A DNA stretch of 49,238 nt from Clostridia bacterium (GTDB lineage Bacteria; Bacillota; Clostridia; TANB77; CAG-508), in the NCBI GenBank assembly GCA_900752335.1, contig CAADUZ010000033.1, forward strand, positions 1-49,238. The letters run 5' to 3'. Both the position numbers and the translations under genes were made by a program. The notes below the pieces were generated by a model, which had not been told where the DNA came from, ran no database searches, and saw nothing but the letters and a program-made list of their open reading frames with translations. Shown here piece after piece: positions 16,801 through 25,620 of this stretch. Numbering within the stretch: the first letter of the stretch is position 1; every line of letters begins with the position of its first letter.

Positions 16801-17584
16801 CTCTAAATTTTTGGTATCTTTTTTCTATTAATTCGTCTTTGTCAAATTGTTGTAATTCTTTTGTAATTGATACTATTTTCTTTTTTATTGTTTCAGACAT
16901 TTTTTCTATGTCTGTTTTTGCGTTTCCGTTAGGTTCTTTTAGCACTTCGTCTATTACACCTAATTTTAATAAATCTTTTGCAGTTAGCTTCATTTTTTCT
17001 GCTGCTTCTTCCGCTCTAGAGCTATCTTTCCACAAGATACTTGCATATCCTTCTGGTGAAAGTATTGAATATACTGCATTTTCTAGCATTAATATTCTAT
17101 CTCCTACACCAATAGCAAGTGCTCCTCCACTCGAGCCTTCTCCTATTACAATGACTATAATAGGCACTTTTAGGTCAGACATTTCCATTAAGTTTCTTGC
17201 TATTGCCTCTCCTTGACCTCTTTCTTCAGCTCCAAGACCTGGATACGCACCTTTTGTATCTATAAAAGTTACAACTGGTCTTCCAAATTTTTCTGCTTGC
17301 TTCATAAAGCGAAGAGCTTTTCTATATGCTTCAGGATTTGGCATACCAAAATTTCTTTCTATATTTTCCTTGGTGTTTCTTCCTTTTTGCTCCCCTATTA
17401 TCGTGTAATTTTGCTTTCCAATATTTCCAAGTCCACATACGATAGATTTGTCGTCATTAAAATACCTATCTCCATGAAGTTCAACAAATTCGTCAAATAT
17501 ATTTTCTATATAATCTAACGCAGTTGGTCTATCTGCTTCTCTTGCTATTTTTACTCTATCCCATGCTGTAATTTTATTTGCCAT
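16787..17584 (-). CDS. accA: Acetyl-CoA carboxylase carboxyltransferase subunit alpha
   Basis: AccA and AccD form the carboxyltransferase that moves CO2 from biotin to acetyl-CoA to make malonyl-CoA. The 265 residues carry TALDYIENIFDEFVELHGDR, GQQKG-type GEQKGRNTKENIERNFGM, DTKGAYPGLGAEERGQGEAI, GEGSSGGALAIGVGDRILML and YSILSPEGYASILWKD. The N-terminus is shorter than in E. coli, as is common in Firmicutes. The start overlaps accD by 11 bases, implying coupled synthesis of the two subunits. Confidence 0.96.
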   Translation of the reverse strand: MANKITAWDRVKIAREADRPTALDYIENIFDEFVELHGDRYFNDDKSIVCGLGNIGKQNYTIIGEQKGRNTKENIERNFGMPNPEAYRKALRFMKQAEKFGRPVVTFIDTKGAYPGLGAEERGQGEAIARNLMEMSDLKVPIIVIVIGEGSSGGALAIGVGDRILMLENAVYSILSPEGYASILWKDSSRAEEAAEKMKLTAKDLLKLGVIDEVLKEPNGNAKTDIEKMSETIKKKIVSITKELQQFDKDELIEKRYQKFREMGK

Positions 17585-18464
17585 TTGTATTACCTCCTTT
17601 GTGAAGTAATATTAATTTATGTAAAGTTTCTTTCATATCTTTCCTATTTACAATTTTATCTATAAAGCCATGTTCAAGCAAAAATTCTGCTGTTTGGAAT
17701 CCTTCCGGTAAATCTTGTCCGATAGTTTGCTTTATAACTCTTTGGCCGGCAAAACCTATCATTGCTTTTGGCTCTGCTAAAATTATATCACCTAAACTTG
17801 CAAAACTTGCCGTAACTCCACCATAAGTTGGATCTGTAAGAACTGATATATATAAATTTCCGGCCTTATTTAACTTCTTCACAGCTGCTGAAGTTTTAGC
17901 CATCTGCATTAGTGACACAATACCTTCTTGCATCCTTGCGCCACCAGAAGCACAAAATATGATAATAGGAAGTTTTAGCTCAATTGCTTTTTCAATGGAA
18001 TATGTAATCTTCTCTCCAACTACTTTTCCCATACTTCCCATCATGAAATTGCTATCCATTACACATAGCACTACTTCTTCCGAATTAATCTTACCAATTC
18101 CACATTTCACAGCCTCATCTAGCCCAGTTTTCTCCCTTAATGCTTCCAACTTCTTTATATAATCGTCCATTTGCAAAGGATTATCCGTATCTATATTTAA
18201 ATCGAACTCTTTAAAAGTCCCTTCATCAATTATTTGCTCAACCCTTCTTCGGCTAGATAACCTAAAATGATTTCCACAATTTGGACACACACTGTAGTTT
18301 TTGTGTAAATCATCCTTATATAAAATCTCCTTACACTTACTACACTTAACCCATTTACCTACAGGTATATCACTTCGATGCTCTTCATTTTCTTGGCCCT
18401 TATTACTATTATTACTTATATCATTTCCATATTCAATTCTTTTCTTAATCTTATCAATAACCAT
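17574..18464 (-). CDS. accD: Acetyl-CoA carboxylase carboxyltransferase subunit beta
   Basis: The 296-residue protein has the AccD zinc finger (WVKCSKCKEIL...YSVCPNCGNHFRLSSRRR, four Cys at about residues 41-63). The carboxyltransferase core has VVLCVMDSNFMMGSMGKVVG, FCASGGARMQEGIVSLMQMA and LTDPTYGGVTASFASLGD. It pairs with AccA, whose gene overlaps its 3' end. The first 35 residues are polar and specific to this lineage. Confidence 0.96.
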   Translation of the reverse strand: MVIDKIKKRIEYGNDISNNSNKGQENEEHRSDIPVGKWVKCSKCKEILYKDDLHKNYSVCPNCGNHFRLSSRRRVEQIIDEGTFKEFDLNIDTDNPLQMDDYIKKLEALREKTGLDEAVKCGIGKINSEEVVLCVMDSNFMMGSMGKVVGEKITYSIEKAIELKLPIIIFCASGGARMQEGIVSLMQMAKTSAAVKKLNKAGNLYISVLTDPTYGGVTASFASLGDIILAEPKAMIGFAGQRVIKQTIGQDLPEGFQTAEFLLEHGFIDKIVNRKDMKETLHKLILLHKGGNTNGK

Positions 18465-18469
18465 CTGTT

Positions 18470-18660
18470 ATTCTCCTTTTTGGGAATTTGGGGACAGGTC
18501 TTATTTTCCCACTTTTGTCGTTTTTACACCTGTCCCAAATGGTGACAAAAGTGGCAGTACGGTGACAGGTACCAAAGTGACAAAAATGTCGTTTTAGTGA
18601 CTGTCACCAGAGTAGCATTCTGAATAAATGAGAAAATGAGACCTGTCCCTATTTTCCCAA
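18470..18660. repeat. Mixed family B repeat cluster between accC and accD
   Basis: The 190-base gap is built from short motifs. GGGGACAGGTC occurs at the left end, and its mirror GACCTGTCCC at the right end. Between them are several GGTGACA/GTGAC units such as GGTGACAGGTACC and GTGACTGTCACC. I see no ORF in it. It separates accC from accD inside an otherwise compact cluster. Confidence 0.75.
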
Positions 18661-19980
18661 GAAGGATGTGTCGTAGTTGTTGTTTACGAAGTCTTCGTTT
18701 GATAGTATTTTAAATAAAAAGTCTATGTTCGTGTCGATTCCTTCTATTACGCATTCTTCTAGGGCTCGTTTCATCTTTGCTATTGCTGCGTTTCTGTCTT
18801 CTGCATGTACTATTATTTTTGCTATCATTGAGTCGTATACTGGTGGTATTGTGTATCCCGTATATACTGCTGTGTCTACTCTTACGCCATTTCCACCTGG
18901 TAAGTTTAATTCTGTTATTTTTCCTGGGCATGGTCTAAAGTTTTTTTCTGGGTTTTCTGCGTTTATTCTGCATTCGATTGCATGTCCTCTTTGTACTATA
19001 TCTTTTTGCGCAAAACTTAATGCTTCGCCTGATGCTATTTTTATTTGCTCTTTTACTATGTCCACACCAGTTACCATTTCTGTTACAGGGTGCTCAACTT
19101 GTATTCTAGTGTTCATTTCCATGAAGTAGAAGTTTTTGTCTTTGTCCACTAAAAATTCTATGGTTCCTGCGTTTGTGTATCCAGATGCTTTTACTGCTCT
19201 AATTGCGGCTTTTCCCATTTTTGTCCTCAAGTCTTCTGTTAATATCATTGATGGGCTTTCTTCTAGCACTTTTTGATTTCGCCTTTGTATAGAGCAATCC
19301 CTTTCTCCTAAATGTACTACATTGCCATGTTCATCTGCTAACACCTGCATTTCAACGTGTCTAGGGTTTACTATAAATTTTTCTATGTATATCGAGTCAT
19401 CATTAAATGATACTTTTGCTTCTTGTTTTACTAGATTAAAGGCATTTTCCATTTCTGATTCGAATTCTACTTTTCTTATGCCCTTTCCTCCACCACCTGC
19501 TGATGCTTTAAGTAGAACTGGATACCCTATTTCTTTTGCACATTTTAGAGCATCTTTTATGCTTTCAACGCATCCTTCTGACCCTGGTACTACTGGCACT
19601 TTTGCGTTTTTCATTAATTCTTTGCTGTTTGATTTATTTCCCATCATGTCAATTACTTTATATGATGGTCCTATAAATTTCAAATTGCTTTCTTCACACA
19701 TTTTTGCAAAGCTTGCATTTTCAGATAAAAATCCGAAACCTGGATGCACACTATCGCAGTTTGTTGTGCATGCTGCTTCTAGTATGTTTTGTATGTTTAA
19801 GTAACTCTTTGCTGATGGCGCTGGTCCTACACATACCGCTTCATCTGCAAGTTTTGTATGAAGTGCATCTTTGTCTGCTTCAGAATATATTGCAACTGTT
19901 TTTATATTCATTTCTTTACATGCTCTTATTATTCTTACTGCAATTTCTCCTCTGTTTGCAATTAAAACTTTTTTTAACAT
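18649..19980 (-). CDS. accC: Biotin carboxylase subunit of acetyl-CoA carboxylase
   Basis: AccC uses ATP and bicarbonate to carboxylate the biotin on AccB. The 443 residues contain the N-domain KKVLIANRGEIAVRIIRACK, the ATP-grasp loop KASAGGGGKGIRKV, EKFIVNPRHVEMQVLADEHG, LGERDCSIQRRNQKV and the catalytic EMNTRIQVEHPVTEMVTGVD. The start has GGAGATAATCA upstream. A plus-strand gene cassette sits between accC and fabZ, so accC depends on readthrough or on a local promoter I cannot identify. Confidence 0.97.
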   Translation of the reverse strand: MLKKVLIANRGEIAVRIIRACKEMNIKTVAIYSEADKDALHTKLADEAVCVGPAPSAKSYLNIQNILEAACTTNCDSVHPGFGFLSENASFAKMCEESNLKFIGPSYKVIDMMGNKSNSKELMKNAKVPVVPGSEGCVESIKDALKCAKEIGYPVLLKASAGGGGKGIRKVEFESEMENAFNLVKQEAKVSFNDDSIYIEKFIVNPRHVEMQVLADEHGNVVHLGERDCSIQRRNQKVLEESPSMILTEDLRTKMGKAAIRAVKASGYTNAGTIEFLVDKDKNFYFMEMNTRIQVEHPVTEMVTGVDIVKEQIKIASGEALSFAQKDIVQRGHAIECRINAENPEKNFRPCPGKITELNLPGGNGVRVDTAVYTGYTIPPVYDSMIAKIIVHAEDRNAAIAKMKRALEECVIEGIDTNIDFLFKILSNEDFVNNNYDTSFLGK

Positions 19981-19991
19981 TGATTATCTCC

Positions 19992-20020
19992 TTGTATTTA
20001 TTAATTATTTGTGATACAAT
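19992..20020 (+). promoter_or_regulatory. Promoter of the GC-rich ORF at 20052
   Basis: TTGTAT (19992-19997) and TACAAT (20015-20020) are 17 bases apart, with a TG one base before the -10 (extended -10). Confidence 0.65.
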
Positions 20021-20051
20021 ACTATTCATTAACACTGAAAGGAGTGTTTTT

Positions 20052-20390
20052 ATGGAAAATGTTGCTATGTTTTTCTACCAGTCCGGTCAGGACGACGAGC
20101 GGGAAAGAGATTTTAATCCTCTCGTAACCGTGTCGTACGATATCTCTGCATTCTATCGCCTTGGCGTTTTGAGTGTGAGATACAAGAATTGTCCCACCCG
20201 TCTTCGGTTGATTCACGAACTTTGCAGAGAGTTCTCTCTTTGCAAGCACAAGGATTTGCCGAATCTGTTGGACATTTCCCTTGATGGACACTACAGCCAT
20301 CGGCTGCTTAAGCAAGTCATGGATGAGGCAGGATATCACATTCCTGTACGCCCTGATTGCTCGAGCTTCCACGCTTGGCGCGTACGCTAA
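20052..20390 (+). CDS. Unknown small protein, GC-rich self-contained cassette with three CGG codons
   Basis: The 112-residue ORF begins MENVAMFFYQSGQDDERERD and ends SSFHAWRVR. I do not recognise the family. The ATG follows AAAGGAG, and the ORF has its own promoter and a strong terminator, so this strand is the coding one. It is far richer in GC than its neighbours and uses CGC, CGT and CGG freely. In-frame CGG occurs at 20100, 20205 and 20301. It interrupts the minus-strand fab operon between fabZ and accC, which suggests horizontal insertion. If CGG causes +1 shifting here, the chain would end after about 24 residues. If CGG is read as Arg, the full 112 residues are made. Confidence 0.6.
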   Translation: MENVAMFFYQSGQDDERERDFNPLVTVSYDISAFYRLGVLSVRYKNCPTRLRLIHELCREFSLCKHKDLPNLLDISLDGHYSHRLLKQVMDEAGYHIPVRPDCSSFHAWRVR

Positions 20391-20413
20391 AAGTTAAACT
20401 TTCACAACATTTC

Positions 20414-20446
20414 AGCTTGGAGGCAGTATTTGCCTTCAAGCTTTTT
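20414..20446 (+). terminator. Terminator after the GC-rich ORF
   Basis: AGCTTGGAGGC pairs with GCCTTCAAGCT (one G-U pair) around AGTATTT and is followed by TTTTTG. It lacks a T-run on the minus strand, so it should not block the fab operon. Confidence 0.85.
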
Positions 20447-20453
20447 GTATGCC

Positions 20454-20876
20454 TTAAACTATAGCGAAGGTAAGTTCTCCTTTTGCTACAACTTTTCCAT
20501 CAACTGTTGCTATAGCTTCTCCTACCCCTACAGGCCCTTTTTGTTTTATAATTTTCACTTCTAATTTCAATACGTCGCCTGGTACTACTTGTTTTTTAAA
20601 ACGAAGTTTATCTATTCCACCAAATAAAGCATTTTTCCCTTTATTTTCTTCCATTGATAGTATTGCAACAGCACCTGTTTGTGCTAATGCTTCTACTATT
20701 AACACACCAGGCATAATTGGATTTCCAGGGAAATGTCCCTCAAAATGTGGTTCATTTATGCATACGTTTTTGTATGCTACTGCACTTTCTCCTGGCACAT
20801 ATTCTTCTACCCTGTCTATCATTAAAAATGGTGGTCTTTGTGGAATTATTTTCATTATTTCATTTATGTCTAACAT
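20454..20876 (-). CDS. fabZ: 3-hydroxyacyl-ACP dehydratase FabZ
   Basis: FabZ dehydrates 3-hydroxyacyl-ACP to the trans-2-enoyl form. The 140-residue hot-dog protein starts MLDINEIMKIIPQRPPFLMI and carries the active-site helix HFEGHFPGNPIMPGVLIVEA, with catalytic His and Glu, then LAQTGAVAIL and DKLRFKKQVVPGD. The frame continues to 20900, but AGGAGA just before 20876 sets the start. It is 44 bases downstream of accB. Confidence 0.96.
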   Translation of the reverse strand: MLDINEIMKIIPQRPPFLMIDRVEEYVPGESAVAYKNVCINEPHFEGHFPGNPIMPGVLIVEALAQTGAVAILSMEENKGKNALFGGIDKLRFKKQVVPGDVLKLEVKIIKQKGPVGVGEAIATVDGKVVAKGELTFAIV

Positions 20877-20920
20877 AATTTTCTCCTCTCTATTTAACAA
20901 CGCAAGACGTAGTTTATTTT

Positions 20921-21370
20921 TTATTTTATTTTGAATAATGGCTTACCGTAATCCACCATTTCTCCATCTTTTACACATATTTCTACTATTTCCCCATCAA
21001 ATTCTGATTCGATTTCATTCATTAATTTCATAGCTTCTACAATGCAAAGTATATCTCCTTTTTTTACCTTGCTTCCTACTTCTACATATTCTTTGGCATC
21101 TGGAGAAGATTTTGAGTAAAATGTTCCAACCATTGGAGATTTTACTATTTTGTATTCTTCTGATACTTCATTTTTTTGTTCTACTTTTTCTTCCACCTTT
21201 TTTTCTGGTACTGTTATGTACTGAACTGTTTCTTGTGGCATTTGTGGCATTACAGGTGCTTTATCCTTTTTCATGCTTATTTTTATTCCGTCTGGGAATT
21301 CTATATTAAGTTCGTCTATTTTTGAATTTCCCATATCGTCAATTAATTTTTTTATATCTTCGTAATTCAT
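20921..21370 (-). CDS. accB: Biotin carboxyl carrier protein of acetyl-CoA carboxylase
   Basis: AccB carries the biotin that shuttles CO2 between AccC and the AccAD carboxyltransferase. The 149 residues show an N-terminal YEDIKKLIDDMGNSKIDELN region, a flexible Pro/Glu/Lys-rich linker (about residues 37-70), and a biotinyl domain. That domain has SPMVGTFYSKSSPDAKEYVE and the biotinylation motif VEAMKLMNEIESE. The length is normal. It lies between fabF and fabZ. Confidence 0.97.
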   Translation of the reverse strand: MNYEDIKKLIDDMGNSKIDELNIEFPDGIKISMKKDKAPVMPQMPQETVQYITVPEKKVEEKVEQKNEVSEEYKIVKSPMVGTFYSKSSPDAKEYVEVGSKVKKGDILCIVEAMKLMNEIESEFDGEIVEICVKDGEMVDYGKPLFKIK

Positions 21371-21417
21371 TTTTATCTCCTAACTGCATACGCTAATTTT
21401 TTAGCATACGTCCACTT

Positions 21418-22656
21418 TTATTTTTCATATTTTTTTAATAAAATACTTGCGTTATGTCCTCCAAATCCTAGTGAATTTGACATTGCATATTTTACTTCTA
21501 CTTTTCTTCCTTCGTTTGGAACTATATCTAAATCACATTCTTCGTCTGGCACTTTGTAATTTATTGTTGCTGGTACAAAGCCTTCTTCGACTGCTTTTGC
21601 ACATACAACTGCTTCAATTCCTCCTGCTGCTCCTAATAAATGTCCTGTGTTACCTTTAGTTGAACTTACCATAACTTTTTTGCTTGCTTCTCCTAATGCT
21701 GTTTTTACAGCTGCTGTTTCGCAAGAGTCATTTAAATGTGTTGAAGTTCCATGTGCATTTATGTATGTAATCTCTTCTGGTTTTACATTTGCTTCTTCCA
21801 TAGCTATTTTCATAGCTCTTGCTCCACCTTCTCCTTCTGGTGCTGGAGAAGTAATATGATATGCATCTGAAGTTGCGCCATAACCAACTATTTCTGCATA
21901 TATTTTTGCATTTCTTGCTTTTGCATGCCCTAGTTCTTCTAGTACAAGTATTCCTGCACCTTCTCCCATTACAAATCCGCTTCTTTCTTTGTCGAATGGA
22001 ATACTTGCTCTATTCTTATCTGTTGCCTGTGATAATGCCTTTATGTTAGTAAATCCAGCTATTCCGATTGGTGTTATAGCTGCCTCTGTACCTCCTGCGA
22101 TAACTATATCTTGGTAACCGTTTTTTATCATTCTAAAGCTTTCGCCTATGCAGTGTGTTCCAGATGCACAAGCAGTTACCATTGAAATGGATTCACCTTT
22201 TGCACCTAATTCTATTGCAACTTTTCCTGCCGCCATATTAGCTATATTCATTGGAATAAACATTGGGCTTACTCTGTCTGGTCCTTTTTCATGAATATTT
22301 GCCATTTCCTTTTCCATTGTTTCTAATCCACCAATTCCAGAACCTACTATTACTCCAACTCTTTCCATATTTTCTGTTTCTTTATTTAATTTGCTGTCTT
22401 CCCATGCTTCCTTTGCTGCAATTATTGCAAATTGAGAAAAAGTATCTAATCTTTTTGCAGCCTTTCTATCAAAATATTCTTCTGGATTATATCCTTTTAC
22501 TTCTGCTGCTAACTTAACTTTAAAATTAGTTGTATCAAAATGTGTTATTTCGTCAATTCCACATTTTTCTTCCTTAATTCCATTCCAAAACTCTTCTGTG
22601 TTATTTCCTATCGGAGTTATCGCTCCAAGTCCTGTTATAACTACTCTTCTTTCCAT
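21418..22656 (-). CDS. fabF: Beta-ketoacyl-ACP synthase II
   Basis: FabF condenses malonyl-ACP with a growing acyl-ACP. The 412 residues contain VITGLGAITPIGNN, the nucleophile Cys in SMVTACASGTHCIGESFR, the two catalytic His in INAHGTSTHLND and STKGNTGHLLGAAGG, and the NSLGFGGHNASILLKK end. This Cys-His-His triad and length fit FabF rather than FabB. AAAGGATTTTTTAAG precedes the ATG. Confidence 0.97.
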   Translation of the reverse strand: MERRVVITGLGAITPIGNNTEEFWNGIKEEKCGIDEITHFDTTNFKVKLAAEVKGYNPEEYFDRKAAKRLDTFSQFAIIAAKEAWEDSKLNKETENMERVGVIVGSGIGGLETMEKEMANIHEKGPDRVSPMFIPMNIANMAAGKVAIELGAKGESISMVTACASGTHCIGESFRMIKNGYQDIVIAGGTEAAITPIGIAGFTNIKALSQATDKNRASIPFDKERSGFVMGEGAGILVLEELGHAKARNAKIYAEIVGYGATSDAYHITSPAPEGEGGARAMKIAMEEANVKPEEITYINAHGTSTHLNDSCETAAVKTALGEASKKVMVSSTKGNTGHLLGAAGGIEAVVCAKAVEEGFVPATINYKVPDEECDLDIVPNEGRKVEVKYAMSNSLGFGGHNASILLKKYEK

Positions 22657-22713
22657 CTTAAAAAATCCTTTCTATATTATTCTGATTTCTTACCCCTTTT
22701 GCAAAATTTTGCC

Positions 22714-23454
22714 TTACATTACCATTCCGCCATCAATATTAATAACTTGACCTGTTATGTATGAACTATCTTCTGACGCTAGGAATTTTACAACTTTTGC
22801 CACTTCTTTTGCAGTTCCCATTCTTTTTAGTGGTATTTGTGCATTTATTCCCTCTTTTACGCTATCTGATAATACTTTTGTCATGTCTGTATCTATAAAG
22901 CCTGGTGCTATTGCATTTACTAAAATATTTCTACTTGCAACTTCTTTTGCTAAACTTTTTGTAAATCCTATTACACCTGCTTTAGAAGCAGAATAATTAG
23001 TTTGACCTGCATTTCCTGCAACACCTACTACTGATGAAACATTTATAATTCTTCCTGATTTTTGTTTTATCATATATGGTATTGCATTTCTTGTTACATT
23101 AAATGTTCCAACTAAATTTATGTCTATAACTGCTTCAAAGTCTTCTTTTTTCATTCTCATTATTAGTCCATCTTTTGTTATTCCTGCATTATTTACTAAT
23201 ACGTCTATTTTCCCATATTTTTCAATAGTTTCTTTTATCATGCTTTCACATTCTTCAAAATTTGCAACGTCTGCTTTAACAAACTCGCATCTTGCACCTT
23301 TTTCTTCTATCTCTTTTTTTACTTCTTCCATTCCGTCTTGCATGCTTCTGTAATTTACTGCTATATCAAATCCATTTTGTGCAAGTTCTAATGCTATTTC
23401 CTTTCCAATTCCTCTTGTTGCACCTGTAACTAGTGCTACTGGTCTTTCACTCAT
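22714..23454 (-). CDS. fabG: 3-oxoacyl-ACP reductase FabG
   Basis: FabG reduces 3-oxoacyl-ACP with NADPH. It is a classical short-chain dehydrogenase of 246 residues. It has VTGATRGIGKEIALELAQNG, NNAGITKDGLI, the active-site Ser in INVSSVVGVAG, Tyr-x3-Lys in YSASKAGVIGFTKSLAKE, and NAIAPGFIDTDMTKVLSD. An ATG at 23463 overlaps the AAAGGA ribosome site, so the second ATG at 23454 is the likely start. Confidence 0.96.
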   Translation of the reverse strand: MSERPVALVTGATRGIGKEIALELAQNGFDIAVNYRSMQDGMEEVKKEIEEKGARCEFVKADVANFEECESMIKETIEKYGKIDVLVNNAGITKDGLIMRMKKEDFEAVIDINLVGTFNVTRNAIPYMIKQKSGRIINVSSVVGVAGNAGQTNYSASKAGVIGFTKSLAKEVASRNILVNAIAPGFIDTDMTKVLSDSVKEGINAQIPLKRMGTAKEVAKVVKFLASEDSSYITGQVINIDGGMVM

Positions 23455-23475
23455 TTTATTCATCCTTTCTTTAAT

Positions 23476-24417
23476 TTATTTTTCTATAGTTTCTAATGTA
23501 CTTTCCAATGTTTCCACATTTTCTATGTTAAACACATTTACTTCTTTTTCAAGCTTTTTGCATACTTTTTTTACAAATCCAGATAATGTTTTTCCAGGAC
23601 CTATTTCTATAAATGTATCAACACCCATTTCTAACATTGTTTCTATCGATTTACCAAACTTTACTGGATTTACAACATGGTTTGCTAGTATTTCCACCAT
23701 ATTATCTTCTGCTGTATATTTTTCTCCGTTGTAATTTTTTATAACTGGTATTTCAAAACTTTGAAAATTTACCTTTTCTAACTCTTTTTTTAGTTCTGCT
23801 GATGCTGCTTGTAATTTTTCTGTATGAAATGGTCCACTTGTTTTTAGTTCTATTACTCTTTTTGCACCTAGTTCTTTGGCATTTTCCATAGCTTTTACAA
23901 CAGCATCTTTTTCGCCAGAAACTACAACTTGGCCAGGACAATTATAGTTTACAGCTTTCACAAATCCATCTGTTACTTTACTGCAAGCTTCTTCTACTTG
24001 GTTGTCTTCTAAACCAATTATTGCAGCCATTGCCCAATTTCCTTCTGGTGCTAAATTTTGCATTAGCTTTCCTCTTGTTCTTACTATTTTTGCCCCATCT
24101 TCTAAACTAATAACACCTGCTGCAGTTAGCGCGCTGTATTCTCCTAAACTTAAGCCTGCAGCTGCTACTGGCTTTATTCCTTTGCTTTCTAATATTTTTA
24201 ATATTGCCATACTCATTGCATATATTGATATTTGTGTATTTTCTGTTTTATTAAGTTCATCTTGGCTTTTCTCATATGTAAGTTTTTCAATATTCTCATT
24301 AAGTGCATTATCTATTAATTTATACACATTTCTTGCTTCTTCATATTTTTCATAAATGTCTTTTCCCATCCCAACTGCTTGTGTACCTTGCCCTGGAAAA
24401 ATATATCCTATTTTCAT
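23476..24417 (-). CDS. fabD: Malonyl-CoA:ACP transacylase FabD
   Basis: FabD loads malonate from malonyl-CoA onto ACP. The 313 residues include YIFPGQGTQAVGMGKDIYE, the nucleophile motif GLSLGEYSALTAAG, MRTRG-type IVRTRGKLMQ, the His in SGPFHTEKL and EIGPGKTLSGFVKK. The GLSLG variant of GHSLG is common in Clostridia. It starts 13 bases after fabH. Confidence 0.96.
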   Translation of the reverse strand: MKIGYIFPGQGTQAVGMGKDIYEKYEEARNVYKLIDNALNENIEKLTYEKSQDELNKTENTQISIYAMSMAILKILESKGIKPVAAAGLSLGEYSALTAAGVISLEDGAKIVRTRGKLMQNLAPEGNWAMAAIIGLEDNQVEEACSKVTDGFVKAVNYNCPGQVVVSGEKDAVVKAMENAKELGAKRVIELKTSGPFHTEKLQAASAELKKELEKVNFQSFEIPVIKNYNGEKYTAEDNMVEILANHVVNPVKFGKSIETMLEMGVDTFIEIGPGKTLSGFVKKVCKKLEKEVNVFNIENVETLESTLETIEK

Positions 24418-24430
24418 GTTTTACCTCCGT

Positions 24431-25357
24431 TTATATTTCAATTAAAATACTTCCTAAATTAAGTCCTCCGCCATATCCAACTAAAATAAGTTTATCATGT
24501 GGTTGTAATAATTTATCTCTTACTATTTCATTTAATGCTATTGGAATACTTGCATTAAATGTATTTCCTACATTAAATATATTAGTATACATTTGGCTTT
24601 TCTTTGCACCAATTTTCTCTCCCATGCTAGTTAAAATCCTTAAGTTTGACTGGTGTGGTACTATGTATTTTATATCAGATATATTTAATTTTTCTTCTTC
24701 TAATAGTTTGTTAATATTTTGTGCAACTCTAGCTGTTCCAAATTTATATATTTTTTTGCCGTCCATATATATTTTAGAATTTTCCTTGATTGTTAATATA
24801 TCTCCTTCTTGTCCTATGCTTTCAATATTTTGTGCATATCTTCTATTTTCTGCTTTTCCTATTAATGTTGCACCTGCGCCATCTCCTAGTAAAATAGCTG
24901 TGTTTATATCTTCTTTATCTATGTATTTAGATAACTTTTCTGCTCCAATAACTAAAGCATCTTCTACTTCGCCTAGTGCAATATATTTTCTGGCAATATC
25001 CATGCTGTTTATATATCCACTACAGCCAGCAAGTATATCCATGCACATGCAATTCTTAATATCAAACTTTTTCTGAATTTCAAAAGAAATACTTGGCATT
25101 GAATCTTCATAATTTGTAGAAGCAACAATTATTAAGCCTACTTTACTAAAATCCACATTATTATTCTTTTGTAAATCTTCTACTGCCTTTATAGCTAGCT
25201 CTGAAGTTTTTTCCGTTTCCGTCCAGTATCTCTTTTTAATACCTGTTCTTTTGTATATCCAGTCTTTTTCTAGATTAAATTTATCATTAAAATATTTATT
25301 ATCAATTTCGTTTTTGGGTAAATACATTCCTGTAGCCAATATTTTTATTGAATTCAT
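24431..25357 (-). CDS. fabH: Beta-ketoacyl-ACP synthase III
   Basis: FabH starts fatty-acid synthesis by condensing an acyl-CoA with malonyl-ACP. The 308 residues contain KDWIYKRTGIKKRYW, the nucleophile Cys in DILAGCSGYINSMDIARKYI, IGAEKLSKYIDKED, GDGAGATLIG, His in YIVPHQSNLRI and Asn in NVGNTFNASIPIAL. It is the first gene of the ten-gene minus-strand cluster. No acpP, fabT or fapR gene lies in the window, and I see no clear FabT- or FapR-type operator upstream. A TGATATAAT extended -10 (25402-25394) is present. Confidence 0.95.
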   Translation of the reverse strand: MNSIKILATGMYLPKNEIDNKYFNDKFNLEKDWIYKRTGIKKRYWTETEKTSELAIKAVEDLQKNNNVDFSKVGLIIVASTNYEDSMPSISFEIQKKFDIKNCMCMDILAGCSGYINSMDIARKYIALGEVEDALVIGAEKLSKYIDKEDINTAILLGDGAGATLIGKAENRRYAQNIESIGQEGDILTIKENSKIYMDGKKIYKFGTARVAQNINKLLEEEKLNISDIKYIVPHQSNLRILTSMGEKIGAKKSQMYTNIFNVGNTFNASIPIALNEIVRDKLLQPHDKLILVGYGGGLNLGSILIEI

Positions 25358-25507
25358 TATGTATTCCTCACTTTTCCATTTTTTCCGTGTAGTATTATAT
25401 CATATTTTTATTTTCATTTCACTATACCTAACCAAGCGGTCGAAAAATTTTTTGTTTTTTATTTTGTTGTTTTGCTTTGTTATTTTTGCTTGATTTTGCA
25501 AGAAAGA

Positions 25508-25546
25508 AAACCTATCAATATACTAAAATAGTACATTGATAGGTTT
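25508..25546 (-). terminator. Terminator of the pilin-like/FGE-like gene
   Basis: AAACCTATCAAT and ATTGATAGGTTT pair around an inner TACTAAAATAGTA hairpin, between convergent minus-strand genes. The A/T flanks suit a terminator on the minus strand. Confidence 0.7.
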
Positions 25547-25620
25547 AATAAAAAATATATAAATTTATATAAGGATAGAAACTTGCAATAAATTAGTTTA
25601 CACTCTCCTCTTCGCTCTCT

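Noticed and set aside
20022..20372. Minus-strand ORF opposite the GC-rich cassette
   Set aside because: It has no ribosome site or promoter, while the plus-strand ORF has promoter, AAAGGAG and terminator.
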